Below, in pieces: positions 19,443-27,600 of a stretch of 64,000 bases of DNA (its first letter is position 1; each line of letters begins with the position of its first letter). Origin of the DNA: Pseudomonas xionganensis (lineage in GTDB: Bacteria; Pseudomonadota; Gammaproteobacteria; Pseudomonadales; Pseudomonadaceae); the NCBI RefSeq assembly GCF_009763245.1, contig NZ_WKJZ01000003.1, forward strand, positions 372,001 through 436,000, given 5' to 3'. The translations under genes and the position numbers were made by a program. The notes under the pieces are model-generated. The model saw nothing but the letters and a program-made list of their open reading frames with translations. It searched no databases and had not been told where the DNA came from.

Positions 19443-21326
19443 GTGAAATTGTCCCGCCTTGCCTTGGCTGTAGCTCTGCTGCCGCTGGCTGCTCATGCTG
19501 ACTCATTCGAAGTGCAGCCATTGGTTGTGACCTCCGGGCGGCAGGCCGAGCCGATCGAGCAAACAACTGCTGCCACCACGGTATTTACCCGCCCGGACAT
19601 CGAACGCCTGCAAGTGCGCAGCGTGCCCGAACTGCTAAACCGTGTACCCGGCATTTCTATCGTACAGAACGGCGGTCGCGGCAGCCTGACCAGCGTGTTT
19701 ATGCGGGGCGCCAATGCCAATCAGACATTGGTACTCATTGATGGCGTACGCCTTAACGCGGCCGCCAGTGGCCTGGCCCGCCTGGAGTTTCTGAGCCCCG
19801 AACAGATAGAGCGGGTTGAGGTGGTACGCGGCCCCCGCTCGGCGCTTTATGGCGCCGACGCCATCGGCGGGGTTATCCAGATTTTCACACGCCGTGGCGA
19901 AGCTGGACTGCAGCCACGCCTGAGCCTGTCCGCAGGCACTCAGCAGACCTTCGAGCGCAGCCTAGGTATTTCCGGCGGCAACGAACAAACTCGCTTCGAC
20001 CTAGGCGCCAGCCTCGACGAAAGCGCAGGCTTTGACCGCTCCGAAGATTCCCGAGGGCGCGATGGCGACCACGATGGCATGCGCCGCAAAGCCCTTAATC
20101 TTAGTGTTGAGCATCGCTTTCATGAGCGCTTGAAGGGCGGCTTCAATTTGCTCGATCAGCGCGGCGACACCGAATATGACGACCTGTTCAGCTTCGATCC
20201 GGGCAACCCCAGCGAACGCTTCAGCCTATCCAGCGTCGCGGGCCACTTGGAAGCTCAGCTTCTGGATGCCTGGAGCAGTCGCGTGGAAATCGGCCATGTC
20301 GAAGACAAGAGCGACAACCGCGATGACTTCAACGCGTCGAACAACTTTGCCTTCAACACCTACCGCGACTCCGCCAGCTGGCTGAACACCCTGACCCTGG
20401 GCGAGGCTCATCAGCTGCTGCTCGGCGCGGACTGGTATGAAGACCGCCTCACCAGCAGCACCGCCTTCAGCAGAAATGAGCGCTGGAACCAGGCAGCTTT
20501 CGCCCAGCATCGCTTTCAGGGTGATGGCTTCGCCACCGAATTGGGCCTACGCCATGACGACAACGAACAGTTCGGCAGCGAAAGCACGCTAAACGCGGCG
20601 CTGACCCTCAACCTCAGCCAACAACTGGATCTTTTGCTCAGCTATGGCGAAGGCTTCCACGCACCGACCTTCAATGACCTGTACTTCCCAACGTCAGCGT
20701 TTTACGGCGGCAATCCGGATCTCGCACCCGAGCGCTCGAAAACCTATGAAGTGCAATTACGCGGCGAACATCTGAATACCCTCTGGAGCCTTGCCGCGTA
20801 TCGCACCGACGTAAAAAACCTGATTACCGTAGTCAGTGACCCAGTGACTTTCTTCAGCCAACCGCAGAACGTCAGTCAAGCACGCCTGCAGGGCCTGGAG
20901 CTGAGCCTTGAACGCAACCTGCTGGGCTGGCAGGCTGTCTTGGCCGCTGGCTGGGTCGATCCACGTGATCGTGAAAGCGGGCATACCTTGCCGAGACGCG
21001 CCAAGCACAGCCTCAACCTGGATCTTGATCGTCAATTCGGCAACTTTGCCGCAGGCCTGACCTGGCAAGCGGTTTCCAGCCGTTACGACGACCCTGCGAA
21101 TACACGCGAAATGGCCGGTTATGGCCTCCTGGGCCTGCGCGGCAGCTGGCAAATGAATAAAGAGCTGCAATGGCAGGTGAAAATCGACAACCTGCTGGAC
21201 AAAGGCTACAGCCTGGCGACCTACAGCCGCCCGAACGATGCGTTCTTCAATAGCGTGACGCGCTATGGCTTCCAAGAGGAAGGCCGTAGCGCGATGCTAT
21301 CGCTGACCTGGACGCCTGCCATTTAA
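19443..21326 (+). CDS. btuB: TonB-dependent vitamin B12 outer-membrane receptor BtuB
   Basis: This is an outer-membrane beta-barrel receptor that imports cobalamin with TonB energy. It has 627 residues. The signal peptide ends at AHA, and the mature N-terminus carries a TonB-box-like segment (QPLVVTSG). A plug domain follows (VPELLNRVPGISIVQNGGRG... and RVEVVRGPRSALYGADAIGG), then the barrel, ending in a C-terminal aromatic-rich strand (MLSLTWTPAI). The start is GTG at 19443, with GAGG nine bases upstream. The cobalamin riboswitch in the leader identifies the substrate class. Confidence 0.93.
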   Translation: MKLSRLALAVALLPLAAHADSFEVQPLVVTSGRQAEPIEQTTAATTVFTRPDIERLQVRSVPELLNRVPGISIVQNGGRGSLTSVFMRGANANQTLVLIDGVRLNAAASGLARLEFLSPEQIERVEVVRGPRSALYGADAIGGVIQIFTRRGEAGLQPRLSLSAGTQQTFERSLGISGGNEQTRFDLGASLDESAGFDRSEDSRGRDGDHDGMRRKALNLSVEHRFHERLKGGFNLLDQRGDTEYDDLFSFDPGNPSERFSLSSVAGHLEAQLLDAWSSRVEIGHVEDKSDNRDDFNASNNFAFNTYRDSASWLNTLTLGEAHQLLLGADWYEDRLTSSTAFSRNERWNQAAFAQHRFQGDGFATELGLRHDDNEQFGSESTLNAALTLNLSQQLDLLLSYGEGFHAPTFNDLYFPTSAFYGGNPDLAPERSKTYEVQLRGEHLNTLWSLAAYRTDVKNLITVVSDPVTFFSQPQNVSQARLQGLELSLERNLLGWQAVLAAGWVDPRDRESGHTLPRRAKHSLNLDLDRQFGNFAAGLTWQAVSSRYDDPANTREMAGYGLLGLRGSWQMNKELQWQVKIDNLLDKGYSLATYSRPNDAFFNSVTRYGFQEEGRSAMLSLTWTPAI

Positions 21327-21332
21327 GGGGTT

Positions 21333-21364
21333 GGCGTATGCAGCCGCTCGACTGCATACGCCTT
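21333..21364. terminator. Palindrome between convergent btuB and B12-binding-protein genes
   Basis: An 11-bp perfect stem, GGCGTATGCAG/CTGCATACGCC, with an eight-base loop lies seven bases after the btuB stop. Only a short TTAAA follows on the plus strand. It probably terminates both converging transcripts, though it is weak as a classical terminator. Confidence 0.55.
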
Positions 21365-21409
21365 AAACCCGCACGCCACGGGCTAAATTCTATGCGTAGA
21401 AGAATCTGC

Positions 21410-22207
21410 TCAGCGCGCCGCCCCCAAGCGCTCGCATAATTTACCCAGCGCCCCCAGCATCTGGAAACTCGGCCGTTCCAGGCCATCGTCCGGCACCAAC
21501 CAGAGCTGCTCACGCTCAACCGCGGCCAGACCAGGCCAGATACGCCAGGCGTCCAGCTGCCCTTGCGCACCGGCCAGAATCACCTCGGGATTGCGTGCCA
21601 GCACCGCCTCCACGCTGACCTGGGGTGCGGGCAGGGAGAGCTCGGCAAAGATATTCTCGGCACCACAGACGCCCAGGGCATCGCTGATGATCTGCTGCCC
21701 GCCAAGGGTATACAGCGGCACATCCCAGACCTGATAGAACAGACGCAGCGGCCGGGATCGGGCATAACGCTGACGCAGCTCTGCCAGGCCCCGATTGAAG
21801 CGGGCCTGCAAGCGCCGCCCCTGCTCGGCGCGACCAATACGCTGGCCCACCTCGGCGAACTGCTCGGCCAGCCCCGTCAGTTTGCGCGGTTCCACCACCC
21901 ATAGCTGCAAACCCATGGCCTGCAGTTGCTGGCGCTGAGCCATGCTGATGCTGTCCGGCCCCAGCACCAGCAAGTCGGGCTGCAAACGCAGCAGGCTCTC
22001 CATCTCCAGCTGACCGAACTGCCCCACCGACGGCAGATGGGCCAGCTGTGGCGGGCGCACGCCACCATCGAGCAGGCCCACCAGCAGCTCGCCGGCGTCC
22101 AGTTCGAGCATGATTTCCGTGACGGAGGGGGCCAGGCTGACCACCCGTTCGACGGCCGTTACAGGCCAGGCCAGTAGCGTCAGCAGGCAGACAAGCAGCC
22201 CGCGCAT
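21410..22207 (-). CDS. Periplasmic cobalamin-binding protein (BtuF-like)
   Basis: This 265-residue periplasmic binding protein of the TroA/BtuF fold starts [20 protein letters not shown], a signal peptide. It then shows VVSLAPSVTEIMLELDAGELLVG and SVGQFGQLEMESLLRLQPDLLV, typical of helical-backbone B12 or siderophore binders. It lies convergent to btuB, supporting a role in carrying B12 from BtuB to an inner-membrane BtuCD. No BtuC or BtuD is in the window. Its ATG overlaps the upstream stop (TGATG), coupling it to the membrane-protein gene and to ribA. It corresponds by position to PA4045. Confidence 0.85.
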   Translation of the reverse strand: MRGLLVCLLTLLAWPVTAVERVVSLAPSVTEIMLELDAGELLVGLLDGGVRPPQLAHLPSVGQFGQLEMESLLRLQPDLLVLGPDSISMAQRQQLQAMGLQLWVVEPRKLTGLAEQFAEVGQRIGRAEQGRRLQARFNRGLAELRQRYARSRPLRLFYQVWDVPLYTLGGQQIISDALGVCGAENIFAELSLPAPQVSVEAVLARNPEVILAGAQGQLDAWRIWPGLAAVEREQLWLVPDDGLERPSFQMLGALGKLCERLGAAR

Positions 22208-22623
22208 CAACTCAGTTGTGCGGGAATGCGATAGAGGTAGAGCAATACCACGCTGGCCAGGGCCAGAAGGATCAGGGGTATGGCCTCCAGCCCGGCAAAC
22301 ACCGCTACAGCAGCGACCCAGGCCGGCAGCGCGGCACCGAGCATGGCCTGGCGGCGCACCCGGGCCAGGGCCAGCCAGGCGTCATGCTCTTCGGGGTTGT
22401 TCAACGCCTGCTCGGTGGCGATCAGGGCGCGCTTGTAGACGGAAAACAGCGGCAGGCTGACAAACATCGAGGCCAGCCCGGCGATAAACAGCGGCATGGT
22501 CAGTATCCCGACCTGGGTACCACTGCCAAACGCCAAGTTCAGCACAAACAGCGGCGCCAGAGTCACCCCGAGAAAGCGCCACCACTCCAGCGCCAGGCGC
22601 CGGCGCACCTGTGCGCGGGTCAC
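22207..22623 (-). CDS. Small four-helix membrane protein of unknown function
   Basis: This 138-residue protein is not assigned to a characterised family. Four hydrophobic segments are visible, in two hairpins: about residues 18-32, 40-60, 95-112 and 113-132. Between the pairs is a charged cytoplasmic-type loop ([20 protein letters not shown]). It starts at GTG 22623, overlapping ribA by GTGA, and ends overlapping the B12-binding-protein start. The tight coupling suggests it is co-expressed with both. By position it matches PA4046 of PAO1 (from memory). It has no ATPase or BtuC signature. Confidence 0.75.
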   Translation of the reverse strand: MTRAQVRRRLALEWWRFLGVTLAPLFVLNLAFGSGTQVGILTMPLFIAGLASMFVSLPLFSVYKRALIATEQALNNPEEHDAWLALARVRRQAMLGAALPAWVAAVAVFAGLEAIPLILLALASVVLLYLYRIPAQLS

Positions 22624-23240
22624 AGGCTCTCCTCGACCTCGCCCTGATGCAGGCTGCCGAGCATATGCCCAAGCTTGCCGGCCTTGGTGGCGAGGTATTT
22701 GCGGTTATGCGGGTTGTGCTCGATCTGCAGGGGCACCCGGGTCGCCACGCTGATGCCCATATCGCCCAGGGCCTTGACCTTGCGCGGGTTGTTGGTCATC
22801 AGCTTGAGCTGGGTGATGCCCAGATGATCGAGCATCGGCAGGCAGATGGCATAGTCGCGCTGGTCGGCACCGAAGCCCAGACGCTCATTGGCCTCCACCG
22901 TATCGGCGCCACCATCCTGCAACTCATAGGCGCGGATCTTGTTCAGCAGACCAATGCCACGCCCTTCCTGGCGCAGGTACAGCAAGACGCCACGCCCTTC
23001 CTTGGCGATGGCACGCAACGCGGCTTCCAGCTGAAAACCGCAGTCGCAACGCAGGCTGAACAGCGCATCGCCGGTCAGGCACTCGGAATGCAGGCGGCCC
23101 AACACCGGCGCACCATCGGCCACTTCGCCGAAGGTCAGGGCGACGTGCTCCTTGCCGGTGGCTTCTTCGAGAAAGCCATGCATGGTGAACACACCAAAGG
23201 GCGTGGGCAGCTGGGAGGCGGCGACAAACACGACGGACAC
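22620..23240 (-). CDS. ribA: GTP cyclohydrolase II RibA
   Basis: RibA opens GTP to 2,5-diamino-6-ribosylamino-pyrimidinone phosphate, the entry step of riboflavin synthesis. It has 206 residues. The zinc ligands are in [21 protein letters not shown] (C...C-x-C) and the catalytic stretch is [22 protein letters not shown]. The start is GTG at 23240 ([16 protein letters not shown]). It is the only complete GTP cyclohydrolase II here; the homologous domain in ribBA at 27601 lacks the cysteines. Confidence 0.97.
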   Translation of the reverse strand: MSVVFVAASQLPTPFGVFTMHGFLEEATGKEHVALTFGEVADGAPVLGRLHSECLTGDALFSLRCDCGFQLEAALRAIAKEGRGVLLYLRQEGRGIGLLNKIRAYELQDGGADTVEANERLGFGADQRDYAICLPMLDHLGITQLKLMTNNPRKVKALGDMGISVATRVPLQIEHNPHNRKYLATKAGKLGHMLGSLHQGEVEESL

Positions 23241-23374
23241 CGGATGCTCCTAAAGAAATGGCGAAAATGCAGGGTCGGCATTGTAACAGCAGGCCCGGCC
23301 AGGGGGTCAGCCTGAATTGCCGATGATAAGGATCGAGACGCTTGCACCTCTGCCAGCAAATGGCGTGGTGCGTG

Positions 23375-24019
23375 CTAGTACTTGGACTCCAGCACCAGCA
23401 CATCCTGCTCGACCCGCCAGCCGACCCGGCTGAGGAAGCTCATCCCCAGCAGCGCGTCGGTGGGTGAACTGCCCTCCAGCACAACGGCCTCCACCCCCAG
23501 CACCTCCAGTTCGCCGACCTTGACCCGATCCAGGCTCACCTGCCAGCCACGCACCGTACCGCTGGCAGTACTGACCTGCAGCGGCCGGCCGACCACTCGG
23601 TAGTCGATGCCCAGGCGCCGGGCATGGCCGTCGTTGAGGGCAATGGACGTCGCCCCGGTATCCACCAGAAACTGCACCGACTGGCCGTTGACCGAACCGG
23701 CGATCCAGTAATGCCCACCCGCACCCTTGGCAATGCTGAGCTGCTTCTTCTCGGCCTCGACAAAACCGTCGCTGTATTCACGGCTCAGGCTGTAGTTGCG
23801 CTCGACGCCATCGACCCGCAGCACCGCGCCACGACTGTCGGCACTGACCACCACCACGCCGCCAGGGCCGGTCTGCCCCACCTTGACCAGTTTGCGCTGA
23901 CCATCAACGCTGATCACCGCGGCACCGGGAAACAAGCCCACCACCCGCACCTGGCTCGCGGCATCGGCCAGACCGGCAACCAGACACAGGGCCAGCAGGG
24001 TCAATTTCAAACTGTGCAT
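23375..24019 (-). CDS. Retropepsin-like periplasmic aspartic protease
   Basis: This 214-residue protein with an N-terminal signal peptide (MHSLKLTLLALCLVAGLADA) belongs to the retroviral-type aspartic protease clan. The active-site triad is in FLVDTGATSIALN near residue 125, followed by the hydrophobic-hydrophobic-Gly partner LLGMSFLSRVGW near residue 200. A small beta domain (RVVGLFPGAAVISVDGQRKLVKVGQ) precedes it. Such enzymes act as dimers; the substrate is unknown. It sits between ribA and a binding-protein gene, matching PA4048 by position. Confidence 0.82.
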   Translation of the reverse strand: MHSLKLTLLALCLVAGLADAASQVRVVGLFPGAAVISVDGQRKLVKVGQTGPGGVVVVSADSRGAVLRVDGVERNYSLSREYSDGFVEAEKKQLSIAKGAGGHYWIAGSVNGQSVQFLVDTGATSIALNDGHARRLGIDYRVVGRPLQVSTASGTVRGWQVSLDRVKVGELEVLGVEAVVLEGSSPTDALLGMSFLSRVGWRVEQDVLVLESKY

Positions 24020-24035
24020 ACGGGCTCTTCTCGCC

Positions 24036-24764
24036 TCAATCAAAAGGATAGGGTTGCTGCCAGCGGGCAAAGGGCTCACGCAGGCCACCACTGCGCGTCA
24101 ACGCCTCCAGGCGCCGATCATACAACTCGGCCAGCGCACGCCCTCGCGGGGTATCGGCAAAGCCCAGGTAGATTGGCAACCAGGTCAGCTCACTGATGCG
24201 GTAGGCCTGGGCATCATCGGCCAGGGCAAGCACGCTCTGCACTTCGGTCAGCGCGTCCAGGTAATAATCCATATGCCCCAGCTGCAGCATGCCGAGAATA
24301 CCCTCGCGGCGGATCACTTCCCGGTACTGGCGCAAATTTGGCAGATAACGCTGGTACTCATAGCCACGCATCCAGGCCAGGCGATACTGGCCCAGGCTAT
24401 CCAGAACCGGCAGGGGCTTATCGGCCAGGCTCAGGGCGACAATCTGGTCGGCATCGTAGGCTTCCCGGGGGTAGAACACCCCTTCGTCAACCTCATTCAG
24501 ATAGGAGCCAACCCAGGCATCGGCATGACCACGCTGCACCAGACCGATTGAGCGCATATAGGGCACGCTCTGGATGCTCAGCTCAACCCCGGCCGGCTCG
24601 AAGATCAGGCGCAAAATGTCCCACGCCAGGCCAGTGCCATCGGCATGGGTATGCCCTTCCCAGACCTCACTGGCGATACGAATCTGCTCAGGCTTGCTCG
24701 GCTCGGCCCACACCGGCAGACGGGCCATCAGGGCAATCAGCAAAAATACAGCGCAACGCCCCAT
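24036..24764 (-). CDS. Periplasmic substrate-binding-like protein (SBP_bac_3 type)
   Basis: This 242-residue protein has a signal peptide (MGRCAVFLLIALMARLPVWA) and the fold of extracellular solute-binding family 3: IRIASEVWEGHTHADGTGLAWDILRLIFEPAGV, then MRSIGLVQRGHADAWVGSY. No transporter genes are next to it, so it may be a sensor or orphan binding protein. The gap to the aspartic protease gene is 16 bases, so the two are probably cotranscribed. By position it matches PA4049. The ligand is unknown. Confidence 0.75.
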   Translation of the reverse strand: MGRCAVFLLIALMARLPVWAEPSKPEQIRIASEVWEGHTHADGTGLAWDILRLIFEPAGVELSIQSVPYMRSIGLVQRGHADAWVGSYLNEVDEGVFYPREAYDADQIVALSLADKPLPVLDSLGQYRLAWMRGYEYQRYLPNLRQYREVIRREGILGMLQLGHMDYYLDALTEVQSVLALADDAQAYRISELTWLPIYLGFADTPRGRALAELYDRRLEALTRSGGLREPFARWQQPYPFD

Positions 24765-24777
24765 GGACTATCTCCAG

Positions 24778-25308
24778 TCAGACGAACCAGGCCGCCATCA
24801 GCCCCAGCCCCCAGTAGCCGGCTATTGCCTGCAGGGCCAGCCAGGCTGCCAGGCCAGCCAGTATGTCATCCAGCATGATGCCGAAACCGCCATGCATCTG
24901 CCGATCCACCCAACTGATAGGCCAGGGCTTGAGGATGTCGAACAACCTGAACAATAAAAAGCCTAGCAGCAACCAGGCCCAGCCGTCGGGGGCCAGCCAC
25001 AGGGTGATCCAGATGCCGACAAACTCGTCCCAGACAATGCCCTCGTGGTCGTGCACACCCAGCTCCCTGGCCACCTTGCCGCACAACCAGAAGCCAAATA
25101 GGCTGCCCAGCAGTAGCACCAGGCCATAGCCCCAGTGCGGCAACAGCTGCAGCAAGGGTACAAACAGCAGCCCGGCCAGCGTGCCCCAGGTGCCCGGGGC
25201 CTTGCGCATGGCACCCGAGCCGAAGCCAAAGGCGAGAAAATGCCATGGATTGCGCCACACCGAAGGCGGCACACGCGGCCCAGGCTGGGAAGTCGTAGTG
25301 TCTGTCAC
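24778..25308 (-). CDS. pgpA: Phosphatidylglycerophosphatase A
   Basis: PgpA dephosphorylates phosphatidylglycerol phosphate to phosphatidylglycerol in the inner membrane. It has 176 residues, with the family core GFGSGAMRKAPGTWGTLAG near residue 30 and the acidic motif GIVWDEFVGIW near residue 85. Four hydrophobic segments follow or flank these. The GTG start at 25308 overlaps the thiL stop (GTGA); longer in-frame starts lie inside thiL. The order nusB-thiL-pgpA is conserved in proteobacteria. Confidence 0.96.
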   Translation of the reverse strand: MTDTTTSQPGPRVPPSVWRNPWHFLAFGFGSGAMRKAPGTWGTLAGLLFVPLLQLLPHWGYGLVLLLGSLFGFWLCGKVARELGVHDHEGIVWDEFVGIWITLWLAPDGWAWLLLGFLLFRLFDILKPWPISWVDRQMHGGFGIMLDDILAGLAAWLALQAIAGYWGLGLMAAWFV

Positions 25309-26270
25309 GCCGAACCCTCGAAATGTTGATAGCCCGCGACGGGCAAGGCCATGCACTGGCCCTGCTCATTCAGCAGTTGCACGCCCTGCCCCGCCACCAC
25401 CTGGCCGACCACCACCAGCGGCCAGCCGGCGGCTTGCAACGCCGATAACTCGCCCGGCGGCAAGGTAAAGGCCAAACGGTAATCATCGCCACCACTGAGG
25501 GCGCAGAGACGAGCGCTGTCCAGCCCATGCAGGGTTTTGAGGGCAGAGGATAATGGCAAGCGCGCCTGCTCGATCTGCAGCGCCACCCCAGAGGCGGCGG
25601 CAATATGCCCGCAATCGGCCAGCAGACCATCGGAAATATCCAGCGCTGCCGTGGCTCTGCCGCGCAGGGCCTGGCCCAGTGCCAGCTGCGGCTGGGGCGA
25701 CCAGTAACGGGTCAGCAGCGCTTCAGCCAGCGCCGGCTCGGCCTGCAACTGCCCCAACACCAGGGGCAAAGCCCCGGCCGCATCCCCCAACTCACCACCG
25801 ACACACAGCAAGTCACCGACCCGCGCACCGCTGCGGGTCAGGGCCTGGCCCCTGGGCAGCCGGCCAAACACTGTCAGGGTCAGGCTCAGGGGGCCGCGAG
25901 TGGTATCGCCGCCAATCAGGCGCAATCCGCAGCTTTGCGCCATCTGGTTCAGGCCACGGGCAAAGGCCTGCAGCCAGTCGGCGCGGGCGGCGGGCAGGGT
26001 CAGGGCCAGGGTAAAACCGATAGGCGTGGCGCCCATGGCCGCCAGATCGCTGGCGGACACGGCCAGGGCACGCTGGCCCAGCAGAAAGGGGTCGGCGGCC
26101 TCGGGAAAATGCACCCCGGCCACCAGGCTGTCGGTGGACACCGCCAGCTGTTCGCCAGCCGGGATATCCAGCAGGGCACAGTCGTCGCCAATGCCCAGAG
26201 CCACGCCTTCGCCCGCCTGCGCACAGGGCGCGGCGGCGAAGTAGTGACGGATCAGCTCGAACTCACCCAT
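25305..26270 (-). CDS. thiL: Thiamine-monophosphate kinase ThiL
   Basis: ThiL phosphorylates thiamine monophosphate to the active diphosphate. The 321-residue protein has an AIR-synthase-like fold: IGDDCALLDIP near residue 28, the substrate loop VAGVHFPEAADPF, SASDLAAMGATP, LIGGDTTRG near 118, and ALDISDGLLADCGHIA near 210. It starts at ATG 26270 and is separated from nusB by 149 nt carrying a repeat remnant (26315-26400). Confidence 0.97.
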   Translation of the reverse strand: MGEFELIRHYFAAAPCAQAGEGVALGIGDDCALLDIPAGEQLAVSTDSLVAGVHFPEAADPFLLGQRALAVSASDLAAMGATPIGFTLALTLPAARADWLQAFARGLNQMAQSCGLRLIGGDTTRGPLSLTLTVFGRLPRGQALTRSGARVGDLLCVGGELGDAAGALPLVLGQLQAEPALAEALLTRYWSPQPQLALGQALRGRATAALDISDGLLADCGHIAAASGVALQIEQARLPLSSALKTLHGLDSARLCALSGGDDYRLAFTLPPGELSALQAAGWPLVVVGQVVAGQGVQLLNEQGQCMALPVAGYQHFEGSA

Positions 26271-26314
26271 GAGATAGCCGCGATCTGCTGCGCGTCGGTC
26301 CTACTGTGTTGAAA

Positions 26315-26400
26315 GCAGGTTCGAAATGCTCATGTGCTGCAGCACACTCCGCTTCCTCGCCTGCTTTCGCCTTGCAGGACTCTAGCTCGCAAGATCGTAA
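26315..26400. repeat. Core fragment of the AAATGCTCAT intergenic repeat family
   Basis: The gap between thiL and nusB holds GAAATGCTCATGTGCTGC followed by AGCACACTCCGCTTCC, CTGCTTTCGCCTTGC and a perfect palindrome, TGTGCTGCAGCACA (26333-26346). The same string order (AAATGCTCAT, short palindrome, ACTCCGCTT) occurs in the element at 33131-33390, and a diverged version in 36178-36361. Terminal inverted repeats are not seen here. Confidence 0.6.
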
Positions 26401-26419
26401 GCCAAGCACTGCCAAGACC

Positions 26420-26914
26420 TTAACGCTTGAACGCGCGAACTTCATCGGCCCGCAGGCGCGGCGCCAGCTTGTCCAGCACGCCATTGACAAACTTATGCCC
26501 GTCGGTGGCGCCGAACACCTTGGCCAGCTCGATGCCTTCGTTGATCACCACGCGGTAGGGAATATCCACGCGGTTCTTCAGCTCGTAGGTGGACAGGCGC
26601 AGGATCGACAGCTCGACCGGGTCGATCTCGGCCAGGGGGCGGTCGAGCAGGGACTCGAAGGCGCCGTCGATTTCCGTTTTCTGCCGCGGCACACCGTGCA
26701 GGATCTCGTGGAAATAGGCACCATCCACCGCGCTGAAATCGTTGTCGACGCGAAACTGCGCCTCGATTTCATTCAGCGCCTGCCCCGCGATATGCCAGGA
26801 GTACAGGGCCTGCATGGCCAGGGTACGGGCCTGACGACGGGCCAGGGTCTTGCCGCTGGGGGCTTTCGGGCCTTTGCTCTGGGGCTTCTGGCCGCCGTTA
26901 TCGCTCTGGCTCAC
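26420..26914 (-). CDS. nusB: Transcription antitermination protein NusB
   Basis: NusB binds boxA RNA with S10 (NusE) in rRNA antitermination. It has 164 residues from the GTG at 26914, which overlaps the ribH stop (GTGA). A low-complexity, basic N-terminal tail of about 20 residues ([16 protein letters not shown]...) precedes the conserved core [17 protein letters not shown]. The end of the helical bundle reads [18 protein letters not shown]. The tail makes it longer than E. coli NusB (139) but is common in Pseudomonas. Confidence 0.96.
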   Translation of the reverse strand: MSQSDNGGQKPQSKGPKAPSGKTLARRQARTLAMQALYSWHIAGQALNEIEAQFRVDNDFSAVDGAYFHEILHGVPRQKTEIDGAFESLLDRPLAEIDPVELSILRLSTYELKNRVDIPYRVVINEGIELAKVFGATDGHKFVNGVLDKLAPRLRADEVRAFKR

Positions 26915-27387
26915 TTGGCCTCCAACTGCGCCAGCAGGCTGATCATTTCCAGAGCGGAAAGGGCAGCTTCGGCGCCCTTGTTGCCGGCCTTGGTGCCGGA
27001 ACGTTCGATGGCCTGCTCGATGGAGTCGACGGTGAGCACACCGAAGGCCACCGGCACGCCGAATTCCATGGACACCTGGGCCAGGCCCTTGGTGCATTCA
27101 CCGGCAACATATTCGAAGTGTGGGGTGCCGCCACGGATCACCGCACCGAGGGCGATGATGGCGTCAAAATCGCCACGCTGGGCAACCTTCTGCGCTACCA
27201 GGGGAATCTCGAAGGCGCCTGGGGCGCGGATGATGGTGATATCGCTCTCGCTCACGCCATGACGCACCAGGGCATCAACGGCGCCGCTGACCAGGCTTTC
27301 CACGACGAAGCTGTTGAAGCGGCCAACCACCAGGGCGTAGCGGCCCTTGGGGGCGATAAAAGTACCTTCGATGGTCTTCAGGGTCAT
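26911..27387 (-). CDS. ribH: 6,7-dimethyl-8-ribityllumazine synthase
   Basis: This is the penultimate enzyme of riboflavin synthesis, joining the ribitylaminopyrimidine to dihydroxybutanone phosphate. It has 158 residues, the usual length. It shows [22 protein letters not shown], the phosphate site [16 protein letters not shown], and [19 protein letters not shown] with the catalytic His. It is called ribE in Pseudomonas nomenclature. It lies 213 nt after ribBA, the gap being filled by palindromic repeats (27471-27582). Confidence 0.97.
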   Translation of the reverse strand: MTLKTIEGTFIAPKGRYALVVGRFNSFVVESLVSGAVDALVRHGVSESDITIIRAPGAFEIPLVAQKVAQRGDFDAIIALGAVIRGGTPHFEYVAGECTKGLAQVSMEFGVPVAFGVLTVDSIEQAIERSGTKAGNKGAEAALSALEMISLLAQLEAK

Positions 27388-27470
27388 AGCGAGTTCTCAC
27401 AGTGTTTAAAGAGCCAGGGCCTAGGTGCCCTGAAATAAAAATAGGTGCTCACAAATGGAGCGGATGTTGC

Positions 27471-27582
27471 TCCCCTCTCCCTGTGGGAGAGGGGCTGGGG
27501 GAGAGGGCAACGGTATCCACCGAACTACCCTCTCCCGCCCTGCGGGCACCCTCTCCCGCACGCAGGAGAGGGACATCAGCAT
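27471..27582. repeat. CTCTCCC palindromic repeat cluster
   Basis: A perfect 10-bp stem, CCCCTCTCCC/GGGAGAGGGG, with a 3-base loop (27472-27494) is followed by further CCCTCTCCCG and GGAGAGGG copies, able to fold into several stems. It fills the ribBA-ribH gap and resembles mobile GGGAGAGGG-type intergenic repeats seen in many proteobacteria. No coding potential. Confidence 0.8.
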
Positions 27583-27600
27583 TGGCCCTGCGGGCCGCTT

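Noticed and set aside
23241..23374. 134-nt gap upstream of ribA examined for an RNA element or small gene
   Set aside because: No conserved riboswitch pieces, small open frame with RBS, or strong stem was found.
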